NCBI GenBank assembly: GCA_964354345.1
Contig: CAYGZL010000086.1
Span: 1 to 63,568, forward strand
From: CAYGZL01 sp964354345
Lineage (GTDB): Bacteria > Chloroflexota > Anaerolineae > Anaerolineales > UBA4823
Length of the DNA: 63,568 nucleotides
Direction: 5' to 3'
Position 1 is the stretch's first letter. Every line of letters starts with the position of its first letter. Made by a program: the position numbers and the translations under genes. Below the pieces are notes generated by a model. It was not told where the DNA came from. It saw only the letters and a list, made by a program, of their open reading frames with translations, and did not search any database. Shown here piece after piece: positions 45,605 to 55,021 of the stretch.

Positions 45605-46495
45605 ATGATCCAACGCGAGCGAATTGCTGATAATGTATACTCCTTCCAGAGTGAAGTTTACGCCCTGGTAACTGCAGGGGCAGTCATTAGCCCTAATTGG
45701 GCCGTAGTGATTGATACTTTGGCAACCCCAGAAGAAACTTTGCAGATTCGAGATTTTATTGAACAGGAATTAAACATCCCGGTTCGGTATGTGATCAATA
45801 CCCACAGCCATGCAGATCACGCTTGGGGGAATTGTTTTTTCCCTGGAGCAACCGTGATTGCCCATACTTTGTGCCGCCAATTATTGGATACCAGGGGACG
45901 CGCCGCTGTCGAGCAAGTTCGAAAACAAAATGTGACTTTTCGGAATGTGAAAATCATTCTACCCCACATTACTTTCCGGGATGGCGTATTCAACCTAAGG
46001 GTGGGTAAAAAGACCCTGACCTTGATGCCCTTACCGGGTCATTCAACGGATAACCTGGGAATCCTGGTTGAGGAAGATCGAGTTTTATTTGCTGGGGATG
46101 CTGCAATGCCATTGCCGTACTTCGTTGACGGTGACATTGATGATATGACTGCATCCTTGAAGAAAATACTCAAGTTAGGATTAGAAAATATTGTCCAGGG
46201 GCATGGCGATATCGTCTTGCGCGGTGAAATTGAGAACTTTATTAAGGACAACCTGACCTATCTCTCCAATATTCGTAAGGTAGTACGCAAAGCCAATCGT
46301 CGAAGGTTCCCTTTCGAGATTTTAGATGAAACAACCGTAGAAATGTGTGGAAAAAGCCGGGTGTTGATTGGCGGCTTAGCAAGCGAGCTTCACCGGCGAA
46401 ATTTACGCACTTTATACCGGCGGTTCTTTGGTGAGCCACGGGAACCAGCAGACGAATATGAACAGGAATATGAGGAGGAAGCGAACGAGGAATAA
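45605..46495 (+). CDS. MBL-fold metallohydrolase
   Basis: 296 aa from the ATG at 45605; upstream in-frame codons lie over or before the predicted promoter and are not used. THSHADHAWG is the HxHxDH zinc motif, with further ligands in PLPGHSTDN and VLFAGDAAM. It resembles the B3/SoxH-like or flavodiiron-type MBL hydrolases. The substrate is unknown. A charged, Glu-rich tail (EYEQEYEEEANEE) ends the protein. Convergent with plsY. Confidence 0.85.
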   Translation: MIQRERIADNVYSFQSEVYALVTAGAVISPNWAVVIDTLATPEETLQIRDFIEQELNIPVRYVINTHSHADHAWGNCFFPGATVIAHTLCRQLLDTRGRAAVEQVRKQNVTFRNVKIILPHITFRDGVFNLRVGKKTLTLMPLPGHSTDNLGILVEEDRVLFAGDAAMPLPYFVDGDIDDMTASLKKILKLGLENIVQGHGDIVLRGEIENFIKDNLTYLSNIRKVVRKANRRRFPFEILDETTVEMCGKSRVLIGGLASELHRRNLRTLYRRFFGEPREPADEYEQEYEEEANEE

Positions 46496-46513
46496 ACGGA
46501 CGCTTCCACCGCT

Positions 46514-47191
46514 CTATTTTGGGGATTGTGCTTCAGTCATTTTCGTCCGCCGAGCGCGTAAACCAACGATGCGCTCAGTGCCTTTGATCAATCGAACAAT
46601 ATTCGGTCGCAAGGCGATAATAAGCAGAATCAGGGTGATTATTCCGTAGAAAATATACTGCCAGGGGGAAATTCCAAGCTGGGCGCGGATGATAAAGATC
46701 ACCAGAGTCGAAACAGCCACGCTAAGAGTTGTTAAAGACGCATATCCCACACCTAACCAGATCAGCAAACCCAGAGGTACGATGATTAACACACTCGGTG
46801 CCCACAAACCAAGCGCACCGCCAACCGTTGGTGCACCACCGGCTCCCCCCCGCAATCTAAGTTTCCCCCTTGGATTCCGTTCAACCAGGAAAATTGAGTA
46901 ATTGTGTCCCAGTACAACCAGGGAGGGTGCTAAAACTTCGAGGAGAGGCTGACCTGGGAGGAATAATCGCGACAGCCAGACTGCGCAGACGCTCTTAATA
47001 CCATCCAAGAAAGCGGTAACGATCCCGGACCAAACGCCGGCTGCCCGCATGGCATTTGTTCCACCAGTTCTTCCGCTCTCAATTTTGCGTATATCTTTAC
47101 CGGTAGTCAACCGGACAACCAACAAACCGAAGGGAATTGAACCCAATAGATAAGAACCGATAAGAATCGCCAGACTCACAAGGTATTGCAT
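46514..47191 (-). CDS. plsY: Acyl-phosphate:glycerol-3-phosphate acyltransferase
   Basis: 225 aa, several TM segments. GSYLLGSIPFGLLV and IESGRTGGTNAMRAAG correspond to PlsY loop 1 (usually GSGNxGxTN, here SGRTGGTN); LVVLGHNYSIFL and GGAGGAPTVGGAL are the later loops. It makes lysophosphatidate from acyl phosphate and glycerol 3-phosphate, the step before the PlsC enzymes at 14-15 kb. Confidence 0.93.
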   Translation of the reverse strand: MQYLVSLAILIGSYLLGSIPFGLLVVRLTTGKDIRKIESGRTGGTNAMRAAGVWSGIVTAFLDGIKSVCAVWLSRLFLPGQPLLEVLAPSLVVLGHNYSIFLVERNPRGKLRLRGGAGGAPTVGGALGLWAPSVLIIVPLGLLIWLGVGYASLTTLSVAVSTLVIFIIRAQLGISPWQYIFYGIITLILLIIALRPNIVRLIKGTERIVGLRARRTKMTEAQSPK

Positions 47192-47305
47192 AGGTAATTA
47201 CTTTCTCCTAATAGTTATAAATTTCCTGCCAACTTTACCAGGTAGATGTTCCCTTAAGCAAGGTACTAATATAACACCGAATTGATCCAGTGGTTGCTGG
47301 ATGGA

Positions 47306-48127
47306 TTAACGAATCCAAATCGCTAATCCCCAGAGGATAACCAATACCACCAAAGGTTCTCGAAACGCCTGGTGAAAAGGCTCTTGATTTGCCAGGTTGC
47401 CAAGCAGGTTCGTTAAAGCATATGCCGGGGCAAGCAATGCCAGGCCAAAGGAAATCGCTGTAAAAGGCCAGTAGTACAGAGCAGCAATTAATTGACCAGT
47501 TACAAAAGCGATGATTCCGGCTTGAGGGAAAGCCCATCGCCCATGCAGGCGCAAGTGCAGCACACGTAAACCCACTAAACCAGCCGCCAGGGATAAGCCG
47601 GGGAGGAGTAAATACAATCGTATTCCAGCTAGCCGTAAAGCGACAACCAACGCCAGATAGAGGGTAAAGGAGAGGACGGTTAATCCCGCAGCGGCTGGCG
47701 GTTGACGCACGTCATCAGGATCTACGACTATATATTCGGCGACCAATACCAGCATTAAAATCACCCCCCCCATAACAAAGCCACCCCACCATAAGAGCCC
47801 CAATGGTAACTGGAAAAGAGGAAGACCGATGACCCAGGCAGTCAGGGCTGGCAACAGCCAGTGTTCAACCGTCTTTTGGTGTTTAATGGCAGGATGATCG
47901 TGGATTAACCATTCTGCTCCAGCAGCCGTCAAGGCTGCCACTAAGAGCGTGACAGCCGTTCGGATATTAATGACAATTGAAAGATAAATGCCCGGAAGTT
48001 GAACCGAAAACTCCCGGGCCGGTAGATTAACAAACCGCGCCAATGCGTAGGCGAGTAAGATCATTGCCGCCAACACACTGAGCCGGTCAGCGTCTGGTAA
48101 ATTACGTGACCTAAATGTGGATTGCAT
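47306..48127 (-). CDS. Polytopic membrane protein of unknown function
   Basis: 273 aa with about 7-8 TM segments. I do not recognise a catalytic motif. The loop LAEWLIHDHPAIKHQKTVEHWLLP between TM segments holds several His residues. Its start overlaps the lpdA stop by 17 bases, so it is co-transcribed with lpdA, and plsY follows about 110 bases later. Its function cannot be assigned from sequence. Confidence 0.7.
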   Translation of the reverse strand: MQSTFRSRNLPDADRLSVLAAMILLAYALARFVNLPAREFSVQLPGIYLSIVINIRTAVTLLVAALTAAGAEWLIHDHPAIKHQKTVEHWLLPALTAWVIGLPLFQLPLGLLWWGGFVMGGVILMLVLVAEYIVVDPDDVRQPPAAAGLTVLSFTLYLALVVALRLAGIRLYLLLPGLSLAAGLVGLRVLHLRLHGRWAFPQAGIIAFVTGQLIAALYYWPFTAISFGLALLAPAYALTNLLGNLANQEPFHQAFREPLVVLVILWGLAIWIR

Positions 48128-49508
48128 GCCCCTCAGCAGCGTGGGCAGCCTCCATCAAAACCTCGCTCAAGGTTGGGTGAGCGTGCACATTGCGAGCGAT
48201 TTCACTCGGTGTCAATTCCATCATTTGAGCCAGCGTCAGTTCTGGGAGCAGTTCAGTGACCTCGGGACCGATCATATGCGCGCCTAAGATTTCGCCATAT
48301 TTCGCATCCGTAACGATTTTCACCCATCCGACTGCTTCACCGAGACCGAGTGCTTTTCCGTTTGCCTGGAAGGGGAAACGACCTGTTTTGATTTCAAACC
48401 CCCTTTCTTTTGCTTGTGCCTCTGTCAAGCCAAAAGAAGCCACCTGGGGTTGGCAATAGGTGGCACGGGGCATCATCTCATAATTCAAAGGGATCGTTTC
48501 TACCCCGGCGATATTCTCAGCGCAGACGATCCCTTGAGCAGATCCGACATGCGCCAGCATCAGCTTGGCCGTGACATCGCCAATTGCCCAAATTCCGGGA
48601 ATGTTCGTTGCCATGCGCTGGTCAATCTCAACTGCACCCCTCTCGGTTAGTTTTACTCCAATCTCTTCCAGGCCTAATCCTCGACCGTTGGGTTTGAAAC
48701 CGATAGCGACCATGGCCTGCTCGGCCTCGAGTGTTTTTTCGCCTTTCTCACTGGTCACGATTACCCGCACACCCGTGTCAGTAGTTGTGATGGATTGCAC
48801 GCGGTGACCGACCAGAGAATTGATCTTACGCTTATTGAAAGCGCGAGACAGCTCGACTCCGATTTCCTCATCCTCGAGGGGTAAGAGGTGGGGGAGCATC
48901 TCGACGAGTGTTACATCAACGCCATAGGAGTTCCACACCGTGGCAAACTCAACTCCGATCGCGCCGGCTCCGATGATGATCGTCGATTTTGGTAGTCTTT
49001 CTTGCAGGATTGCCTCCAGGTAGGTAACTACCTTCTCACCATCCACCTTCCAACCGGGCGGGACAGCCACACTGGCTCCAGTCGCGATCACGATATTCCT
49101 GGTTGTCAGGGCGTTCGTCTTCCCTTCTTTATCGGTGACCGTGATTGTATCGCTGGCAGTGACCCGGGCGTCGCCAATGTGCACCTCAATCTTATTCTTG
49201 CGCATTAAGGAAGCCACACCCTTGGTCAAACGATCGGAAACCTTTCGGCTACGTTTCACTGCCGCACTGTAATCGAGGGTCAGGTTATCGAAGGAAAAGC
49301 CAAAATCCTCCCCCCTCTCGCGTAGAATGTGGGCGACTTCAGCGTTTTTTAATAGCGCTTTAGAAGGGATACACCCGACATTTAAGCAAACGCCTCCAAG
49401 CCACTGCTTATCGATGATAGCTGTTTTCAAGCCAAGCTGGGAGGCGCGGATTGCGCAGACATAACCGGCCGGACCGGCACCGATGACGATGACATCGTAG
49501 TCGCTCAT
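48111..49508 (-). CDS. lpdA: Dihydrolipoyl dehydrogenase
   Basis: 465 aa. FAD motif VIGAGPAGYVCAIRA, redox disulfide Cys41/Cys46 in GGVCLNVGCIPSK, NAD motif IIGAGAIGVEFA and C-terminal HAHPTLSEVLMEA carrying the catalytic His. It is the E3 subunit of 2-oxoacid dehydrogenase or glycine-cleavage complexes and reoxidises dihydrolipoamide. No E1, E2 or gcv genes are nearby, so it may serve several complexes. Confidence 0.95.
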   Translation of the reverse strand: MSDYDVIVIGAGPAGYVCAIRASQLGLKTAIIDKQWLGGVCLNVGCIPSKALLKNAEVAHILRERGEDFGFSFDNLTLDYSAAVKRSRKVSDRLTKGVASLMRKNKIEVHIGDARVTASDTITVTDKEGKTNALTTRNIVIATGASVAVPPGWKVDGEKVVTYLEAILQERLPKSTIIIGAGAIGVEFATVWNSYGVDVTLVEMLPHLLPLEDEEIGVELSRAFNKRKINSLVGHRVQSITTTDTGVRVIVTSEKGEKTLEAEQAMVAIGFKPNGRGLGLEEIGVKLTERGAVEIDQRMATNIPGIWAIGDVTAKLMLAHVGSAQGIVCAENIAGVETIPLNYEMMPRATYCQPQVASFGLTEAQAKERGFEIKTGRFPFQANGKALGLGEAVGWVKIVTDAKYGEILGAHMIGPEVTELLPELTLAQMMELTPSEIARNVHAHPTLSEVLMEAAHAAEGHAIHI

Positions 49509-49604
49509 TCAAATCTCCTAGTTAATACATTGACTATCCAGGATTGGGAAAAGGTAAACCTGCCATCACCCAACCTCATGGAGAGTCGATCCAATTGTAA
49601 AACG

Positions 49605-49633
49605 ATTCTACCACTTTGCCCAAGAAGAATCAG
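49605..49633 (-). promoter_or_regulatory. Putative promoter of lpdA
   Basis: Minus strand: CTGATT (49628-49633), 17-base spacer, TAGAAT (49605-49610), about 95 bases upstream of the lpdA ATG. Confidence 0.45.
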
Positions 49634-49699
49634 CGACTGCCTCATCCAGCATAGGATGGTTGAAGGTGAGGTTTAGATAGACAATTGCTGGATCTTTTC

Positions 49700-51211
49700 T
49701 TAAACCGTATAGCGGCTTATTGCCGCGAAGGATGGTTTAAGAGCAGGATAGAGCTCCCGATATTGGGCGTATACTTCTTGATAACTCCGGGCAGTCTCTG
49801 GTTGCGGAACTGTACGAGCGATCACCTGGACGGTGGCGGTGCAGGCTTCAGGCACAGTTACCCAGTTACCCGCGCCAACACCCGCCAATAGTGCTGCGCC
49901 ATAAGCAGCGCCCTCGGTCGTATTGACCGTGACCAATTCGGTTTGCATGATATCCGCCAGGATTTGTCTCCAGAGCGAGCTCCTGGCGCCGCCTCCCGAG
50001 ACGCGCACCTGTTGGATAGAGCCCAGCCCTGCTGAACGGATTAACTGCATGCTATCGCATAAACCGAAGGCCACACCCTCCAACACTGCCCTCGTCAGGT
50101 GCGCCTGCGTGTGGCGTACCGTGAGGCCGACGAAGGCGCCACGCGCCAAGGGGTCGGGGTATGGAGTGCGTTCACCGGTCAGATAGGGCAGAAAAAGCAA
50201 TCCTTCGCACCCGGCTGGTACATCCGCCGCTGGAATCAATAAGTCGTCGTAAGAAAGCCCAGATGCCAGGGTGTCGCGGAACCAGCGTAGTGAACCGGCC
50301 GCGGAGAGCATTACACCCATCAGGTGCCAGGTAGCTGGCACGGAGTGACAGAAGGCGTGTAAACGACCTTCCCTTTCGATGAATGGCTCAGGAGTAGAAG
50401 CAAAGACAACACCTGAGGTACCCAATGTCAACGCCACGATGCCGGAGGTAACTGCGCCGACGCCCACCGCCTGAGCGGCCTGGTCGCCTCCTCCACCGAC
50501 GATCGGTGTACCAGCTTTCAGACCGGTGATCTTTGCTGCCTGTGTTGAAAGTACGCCGGTCACCTGAGGACCTTCATATGTTTGCGGCAACCACCTGAGC
50601 GGGATTTCCAGTAAATCGAGCATCTCTTGCGACCAATCGCGCGTCTGTAAATCGAACAAGAACATCCCCGAACCATCCGCCTTATCTACCGCGAAGTCAC
50701 CACTTAGTTGGAAACGGACATAATCTTTTGGCAGCAGGATATGTCCGACTTGGGTATACACCTCAGGCTCATGTTTGCGTACCCAGAGTATTTTGGGCGC
50801 GGTAAAGCCAGTGAGAGCCTTATTGCCTGTGATCTTTAGTAATCGTTCGAAGCCCACCAGTTGGGTAATCTCATCGCACTCTTGGGCGGTACGCTGGTCG
50901 TTCCATAGGATCGCGGGGCGTAAGACATTCCCGGAGATGTCAAGTAGGACCAATCCATGCATCTGACCAGTCAGGCCAATGGCACAAACAGCCTCACCAG
51001 AAACACCTGCCTCCGCCAGCGCCTGGCGGATGCTGAGTGTGGAAGCTTGCCACCATTGGTGCGGATCCTGCTCTGACCAAAGTGGGTGGGGTGTGGAGAG
51101 GGTATGATCGTGGGAAGCGTTACTCACCACCTGGCCCGAAGAATTAATTAACAATGCTTTTGAACCAGTGGTGGAAACGTCAATGCCAAGGAAGAGGGGT
51201 GTGTCAGTCAT
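49700..51211 (-). CDS. xylB: Xylulokinase (FGGY family)
   Basis: 503 aa from the ATG at 51209-51211 (MTDTPLFLGIDVSTTG). N-terminal phosphate loop GIDVSTTGSKALL, GLTGQMHGLVLLD, the xylulose-kinase region RPAILWNDQRTAQECDEI, and the C-terminal GGGARSSLWRQILADI. It phosphorylates D-xylulose to xylulose 5-phosphate. No xylose isomerase or transporter lies next to it. Confidence 0.9.
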   Translation of the reverse strand: MTDTPLFLGIDVSTTGSKALLINSSGQVVSNASHDHTLSTPHPLWSEQDPHQWWQASTLSIRQALAEAGVSGEAVCAIGLTGQMHGLVLLDISGNVLRPAILWNDQRTAQECDEITQLVGFERLLKITGNKALTGFTAPKILWVRKHEPEVYTQVGHILLPKDYVRFQLSGDFAVDKADGSGMFLFDLQTRDWSQEMLDLLEIPLRWLPQTYEGPQVTGVLSTQAAKITGLKAGTPIVGGGGDQAAQAVGVGAVTSGIVALTLGTSGVVFASTPEPFIEREGRLHAFCHSVPATWHLMGVMLSAAGSLRWFRDTLASGLSYDDLLIPAADVPAGCEGLLFLPYLTGERTPYPDPLARGAFVGLTVRHTQAHLTRAVLEGVAFGLCDSMQLIRSAGLGSIQQVRVSGGGARSSLWRQILADIMQTELVTVNTTEGAAYGAALLAGVGAGNWVTVPEACTATVQVIARTVPQPETARSYQEVYAQYRELYPALKPSFAAISRYTV

Positions 51212-51289
51212 ATGTGGTTCTATTTCCAAGTTGAGTAGCTATGGTTTCGGCGATCTAGAGAACTTGCATTTCACTATCGGCAGATTTTC

Positions 51290-52747
51290 TCAGCGAGAGT
51301 AAGCATTGTTCATTTTTTTATCAAGGTGATCCAAGGCTGCCTTTACTGCTGGATCAGTCTCAGTTGTCGCCTGATCCCAATTGCTGAGTACAATCAGATC
51401 GGGTATGACGCCTACACCTTCCCATTTCGATTTCGGTTCGTTGAGGGGTTGGAAGGTGTCATGGGCAATCCACGCCCGCGAACCATCCAGGAGCATGTAG
51501 ATATATAAAATTTCTACATTCCCTTCGGTGGTTTGGCCGATCAGGTAAGCGCGTTGGATATCTTTTAAGATTCCAGAAAATATTTCACCAAAGCTAACCG
51601 TGCCTGGGCCAATTAATACAACCAGGGGTAGCTTTTGCGATCCTCCAATGTCTTGCCCTATAATTTTTAATGGCTCCTTGTTCTGACGATTAACGTAATA
51701 GCCTGCCAGACCATTGGTAAAATAACTTAAAACACCTACCAGTACCGTATTTGCTCCGCCTATGTTTGGGCGGTTATCAATAATCAAGCCATCGAGTGGA
51801 GCTTTAGCCGTCATTTGCCGTAGCGCTTCACCAACTTTATCGGGTATATCGCGATCGTTGAAAGTCACCAGGAGAAGATAACCAATCCGTTTCCCGCCTG
51901 GTGATATTAGCACCTGGTAGGGCACCGGCATTTCGCTGTTAACCTTTCGCCGCGTGACCTGGAGCTGGCGAGGGTCCTGACCAGGTGTTTGCACCGATAT
52001 CGTAATGGTGGTGCCTTCAGGACCGCGTAGCAAATTTCGATGAAAGCCAGTCTCGTCTACAATAGGCTGGCCATCCACGCTTAAAATGTTGTCGTGAATT
52101 TTAAGGCCTACTTCTTCCGCAGGGCTGCCGGAGAATACAACCAGGATACTGACCAGTTTCCTTTCGACCACCGGTTCAACCAACACACCGATGCCAACAT
52201 AGTTATAGTCACCGGCAAATTCAGCATCTTGATCTATCGCCTCTTGGACACTGAGAAAAGTAGAATGATTATCCCCTAGTCGGTTGATCATTTCATGCAT
52301 CGCAACATAGAAATCCTCATTTGTCAAACCGGTCTGGATGCGTTGCAGATATTCCTGATGAACTTTATTCCAATCCAGACCGTTGAAATCACGGTAAAGA
52401 TATTCCTCGTTGACAATTTGCCAAAGCTGTTCGAAAACCTCGAATTGTAGTTCAGACGGGGTTGGGATGGAGGTGGCAGTTGCAGTTGAAGTGAAGGTTG
52501 GGGTGACTGTGGGTGATGCTGTATGGGTCGGAGTCAGGGTTACAGTGGGTGTGGCGGTTGGAGGGCGTGGGGTAAAGGTGGGGGTAAAGGTTACAGTCGG
52601 AGAGGGAGGTAAGGGTGTGGCGCTCGGAATAGTGGTATCAGTGGGGGTTACGCTGGGTCGCAGCAATCCGAGATTGGTGGTCGCCTGGCAAGCCAGAGTT
52701 ATGATCAGTAAAGGAATCAACAGGATGAATAAACGCCGTGTGTTCAT
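51290..52747 (-). CDS. S41-family (C-terminal processing) peptidase, lipoprotein
   Basis: 485 aa from the ATG at 52745-52747. The lipobox IITLAC places lipidated Cys20. A T/P-rich linker follows (about 30-95), then a tail-specific-protease N-terminal helix region, a PDZ domain (IHDNILSVDGQPI) and the S41 domain with the likely nucleophile Ser in GPGTVSFGEIFSG. It cleaves exported proteins from their C-terminal ends, outside the membrane. Its start is 1 base after the stop of the L,D-transpeptidase gene. Upstream in-frame codons would overlap that gene and lack a signal. Confidence 0.88.
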   Translation of the reverse strand: MNTRRLFILLIPLLIITLACQATTNLGLLRPSVTPTDTTIPSATPLPPSPTVTFTPTFTPRPPTATPTVTLTPTHTASPTVTPTFTSTATATSIPTPSELQFEVFEQLWQIVNEEYLYRDFNGLDWNKVHQEYLQRIQTGLTNEDFYVAMHEMINRLGDNHSTFLSVQEAIDQDAEFAGDYNYVGIGVLVEPVVERKLVSILVVFSGSPAEEVGLKIHDNILSVDGQPIVDETGFHRNLLRGPEGTTITISVQTPGQDPRQLQVTRRKVNSEMPVPYQVLISPGGKRIGYLLLVTFNDRDIPDKVGEALRQMTAKAPLDGLIIDNRPNIGGANTVLVGVLSYFTNGLAGYYVNRQNKEPLKIIGQDIGGSQKLPLVVLIGPGTVSFGEIFSGILKDIQRAYLIGQTTEGNVEILYIYMLLDGSRAWIAHDTFQPLNEPKSKWEGVGVIPDLIVLSNWDQATTETDPAVKAALDHLDKKMNNAYSR

Positions 52748-52748
52748 T

Positions 52749-53954
52749 TTAGTAGCCACCGGAGTTATATAAACTGGGGTCAGTGGGCGTTTTTCCAGAT
52801 GGATCCCAGACATAAACCCAGTCCCCTTTGTTCGCCCAATCGTATAACCAGTGGGCATCGCCGACCGAAAGATTGATGCACCCGTGGGATTGCGGGTAGC
52901 CTAGCTTGGCGCGCCAATAAGCGCCATGGAGCGCCCGCGCCTCGTCGTAATACATTGTCCAGGGCACGTCTTCTAAGTAGTATGCATCAGATTGGTCGGC
53001 TTCAAACGCGCCGCGCATAGGTGTGGTCTCGATTTTCTGGAAAATATGAAATAAACCAGGTCGAGTCCAGAAATGTTCCAGACCACTGGCGATTAAAGTA
53101 GCGAAAACCAACCGGTGTTGGTCATACACAGCCAGTGTTTGTTCATAAAGGTTTACCTCAATCCACCGATCGCCAGTTAACCCTTTGGGTGAGGTAATAT
53201 TTGGAAGCACTCGGGCGACAACATTGTGAGGCAACCATTCATCAGGACCAACCAGGTACCATTCCTCTCCACCAACTTGTTGAACAGAATAAACCTGTAC
53301 AAGAGCAAAGGCGTTTAAGCGGTGCCCGGTGAAATCTTTCGTGCTACGTCCTGGGGTGCGCTTGGTTTGAACAGGATCGGCGCTGAGATAGGGTAGTACC
53401 CAACCAAATGGGCGGTCTGGAGTACGGCTGAATACCAGGCCTTGAAAGGTAGGGATAGCGCCAAGACGGGATACATCATTGGCAGTCATCCAAGCGCCTG
53501 GCTCAATCTGGTAGAAGCGCCGATTGTCAACTACGGCTTCGTCAGTATATGAAATGTAAGCAAAATCCGAGTCAATTTTTTGGATGGCCTGTTTTTTATT
53601 ACCTGCCAGGGCGTCTTCGATCGAACCATAAATAGGAGCATTGCGCGTGCGGACTTTGCCATACCGATAGTCAATCTCACTTAGCGACGGATCCGCTGGG
53701 ACGGTCGCCAATGGAACAATCGGGAAGGTGATCCCCTGACGAGCCATTTGCGTTAAGTAAGCAGCCGGACCGAGAGGGATGCAGTTGCCTTGCACCTGGA
53801 AATAAACGCCCGGCAAGCAGAGTACAGTCGGGATTGTCGCTGGTGGATTATTGAGGGGAGCGGCTGTGGCGGGAGGCCGCGGTTGAACGGATAACCCAAC
53901 AAATACAAGAAAAACCAGAAGGCTGTTTACCGGTAAGCGGAATTGGTTTGCCAT
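52749..53954 (-). CDS. L,D-transpeptidase (YkuD)
   Basis: 401 aa. An N-terminal TM/signal (about 5-30) precedes a region with GW-like or SH3-like repeats and a C-terminal YkuD domain: WIEVNLYEQTLAVYDQHRLVFATLIASG, then the active-site PQSHGCINLSVGDA with the catalytic Cys. It crosslinks peptidoglycan 3-3 or anchors proteins. It is co-directional with the S41 protease (1-base gap). A -10-like TATACT lies upstream on the minus strand (54015-54020). Confidence 0.9.
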   Translation of the reverse strand: MANQFRLPVNSLLVFLVFVGLSVQPRPPATAAPLNNPPATIPTVLCLPGVYFQVQGNCIPLGPAAYLTQMARQGITFPIVPLATVPADPSLSEIDYRYGKVRTRNAPIYGSIEDALAGNKKQAIQKIDSDFAYISYTDEAVVDNRRFYQIEPGAWMTANDVSRLGAIPTFQGLVFSRTPDRPFGWVLPYLSADPVQTKRTPGRSTKDFTGHRLNAFALVQVYSVQQVGGEEWYLVGPDEWLPHNVVARVLPNITSPKGLTGDRWIEVNLYEQTLAVYDQHRLVFATLIASGLEHFWTRPGLFHIFQKIETTPMRGAFEADQSDAYYLEDVPWTMYYDEARALHGAYWRAKLGYPQSHGCINLSVGDAHWLYDWANKGDWVYVWDPSGKTPTDPSLYNSGGY

Positions 53955-54067
53955 TTAATCTCGATTCAAAAACGGGCTGAGTGAAGTGCCCAGGTAGACA
54001 GAAGATTTCTGGAAAGTATAACGCATTCTGGCTGATTTCGGACGGTAGATCGTTTTACCTGATGATC

Positions 54068-54096
54068 TTTTATTCTCCGGCTTTTTGGGTATACTT
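54068..54096 (+). promoter_or_regulatory. Putative promoter of menA
   Basis: CTTTTA (54068-54073), 17-base spacer, TATACT (54091-54096). The -10 is good and the -35 weak. GGAG precedes the menA ATG by 8 bases. Confidence 0.4.
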
Positions 54097-54121
54097 GTGC
54101 CGTTTCGTTGGAGTGAATCAA

Positions 54122-55021
54122 ATGCTTAATAAAACAGATTATCAGAAGGATGTGAAGGTGTGGCTCCTGGCGATGCGTCCAAAAACGCTACCAGCGGCTG
54201 CGGCAGGCGTGGTTGTTGGTTCTGGAATTGCGTTCGAAGCTGGGAAATTTCAGCTTCTCCCTGCGTTGGCAGCCATGTTGACCGCGTTGCTGCTGCAAAT
54301 CGGCGCAAACCTGGCCAATGATGTCTTTGATTTTCAACGCGGCGCTGATGCTCATAATCGCTTGGGGCCATTACGAGTTACCCAATCAGGCCTGTTAACT
54401 CCTGAGCAGGTTCTGACTGGAATGTGGGTTGTCTTTGGAACAGCGGTTATGCTAGGAGTGTATCTGACCTGGGTGGGTGGTTGGCCGGTAATTTTGATGG
54501 GAGTGGCCGCGATTTGCGTTGCCATTGTTTATACAGGCGGTCCCATCCCGTTGGGTTATTTAGGGTTGGGAGATATCCTGGTATTTCTGTTTTTCGGTCC
54601 GATAGCGGTATGCGGCACATATTTTATCCAGGCCGGCGCGGTGAGTCGATTGTCAGTCTGGGCGTCAATCCCTATGGGGCTCTTAATTGTCGCCATCCTG
54701 GTCGTCAACAACTTGCGAGATATTGAAACAGACCGAACTGCCGGGAAACGGACTTTGGCAGTCCGCCTGGGAGTGCAAAAGACACGCCTGGAGTATTCAA
54801 TATCTCTTTTCGTTTCTTATCTGATTCCATTCATTCTAGGGGTGAGCCGGATGGCTTCGCTGTGGTGTTTGTTATCCTGGTTAACACTTCCCCTGGCCAT
54901 CTCGCTGGTGAAAGCCGTTTGGCAACAGAGTGGACGGCAATTGAATAACGTCCTGGCTGGCACTGGGCGGCTGGTGTTACTGTATGGGGTATTATTCGCA
55001 GTTGGCTTGAATCTCTACTAA
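54122..55021 (+). CDS. menA: 1,4-dihydroxy-2-naphthoate polyprenyltransferase
   Basis: 299 aa from the ATG at 54122. RPKTLPAAAAGVVVGSG and N66-D67-x-x-D70 with FQRGAD are the MenA-type prenyl-diphosphate motif. The second motif NNLRDIETDRTAGKRTLAVRLG is also present. About 8-9 TM segments. It joins DHNA to a polyprenyl chain to give demethylmenaquinone. Its stop overlaps by 4 bases with that of the convergent permease gene (CTAA carries both). Confidence 0.92.
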   Translation: MLNKTDYQKDVKVWLLAMRPKTLPAAAAGVVVGSGIAFEAGKFQLLPALAAMLTALLLQIGANLANDVFDFQRGADAHNRLGPLRVTQSGLLTPEQVLTGMWVVFGTAVMLGVYLTWVGGWPVILMGVAAICVAIVYTGGPIPLGYLGLGDILVFLFFGPIAVCGTYFIQAGAVSRLSVWASIPMGLLIVAILVVNNLRDIETDRTAGKRTLAVRLGVQKTRLEYSISLFVSYLIPFILGVSRMASLWCLLSWLTLPLAISLVKAVWQQSGRQLNNVLAGTGRLVLLYGVLFAVGLNLY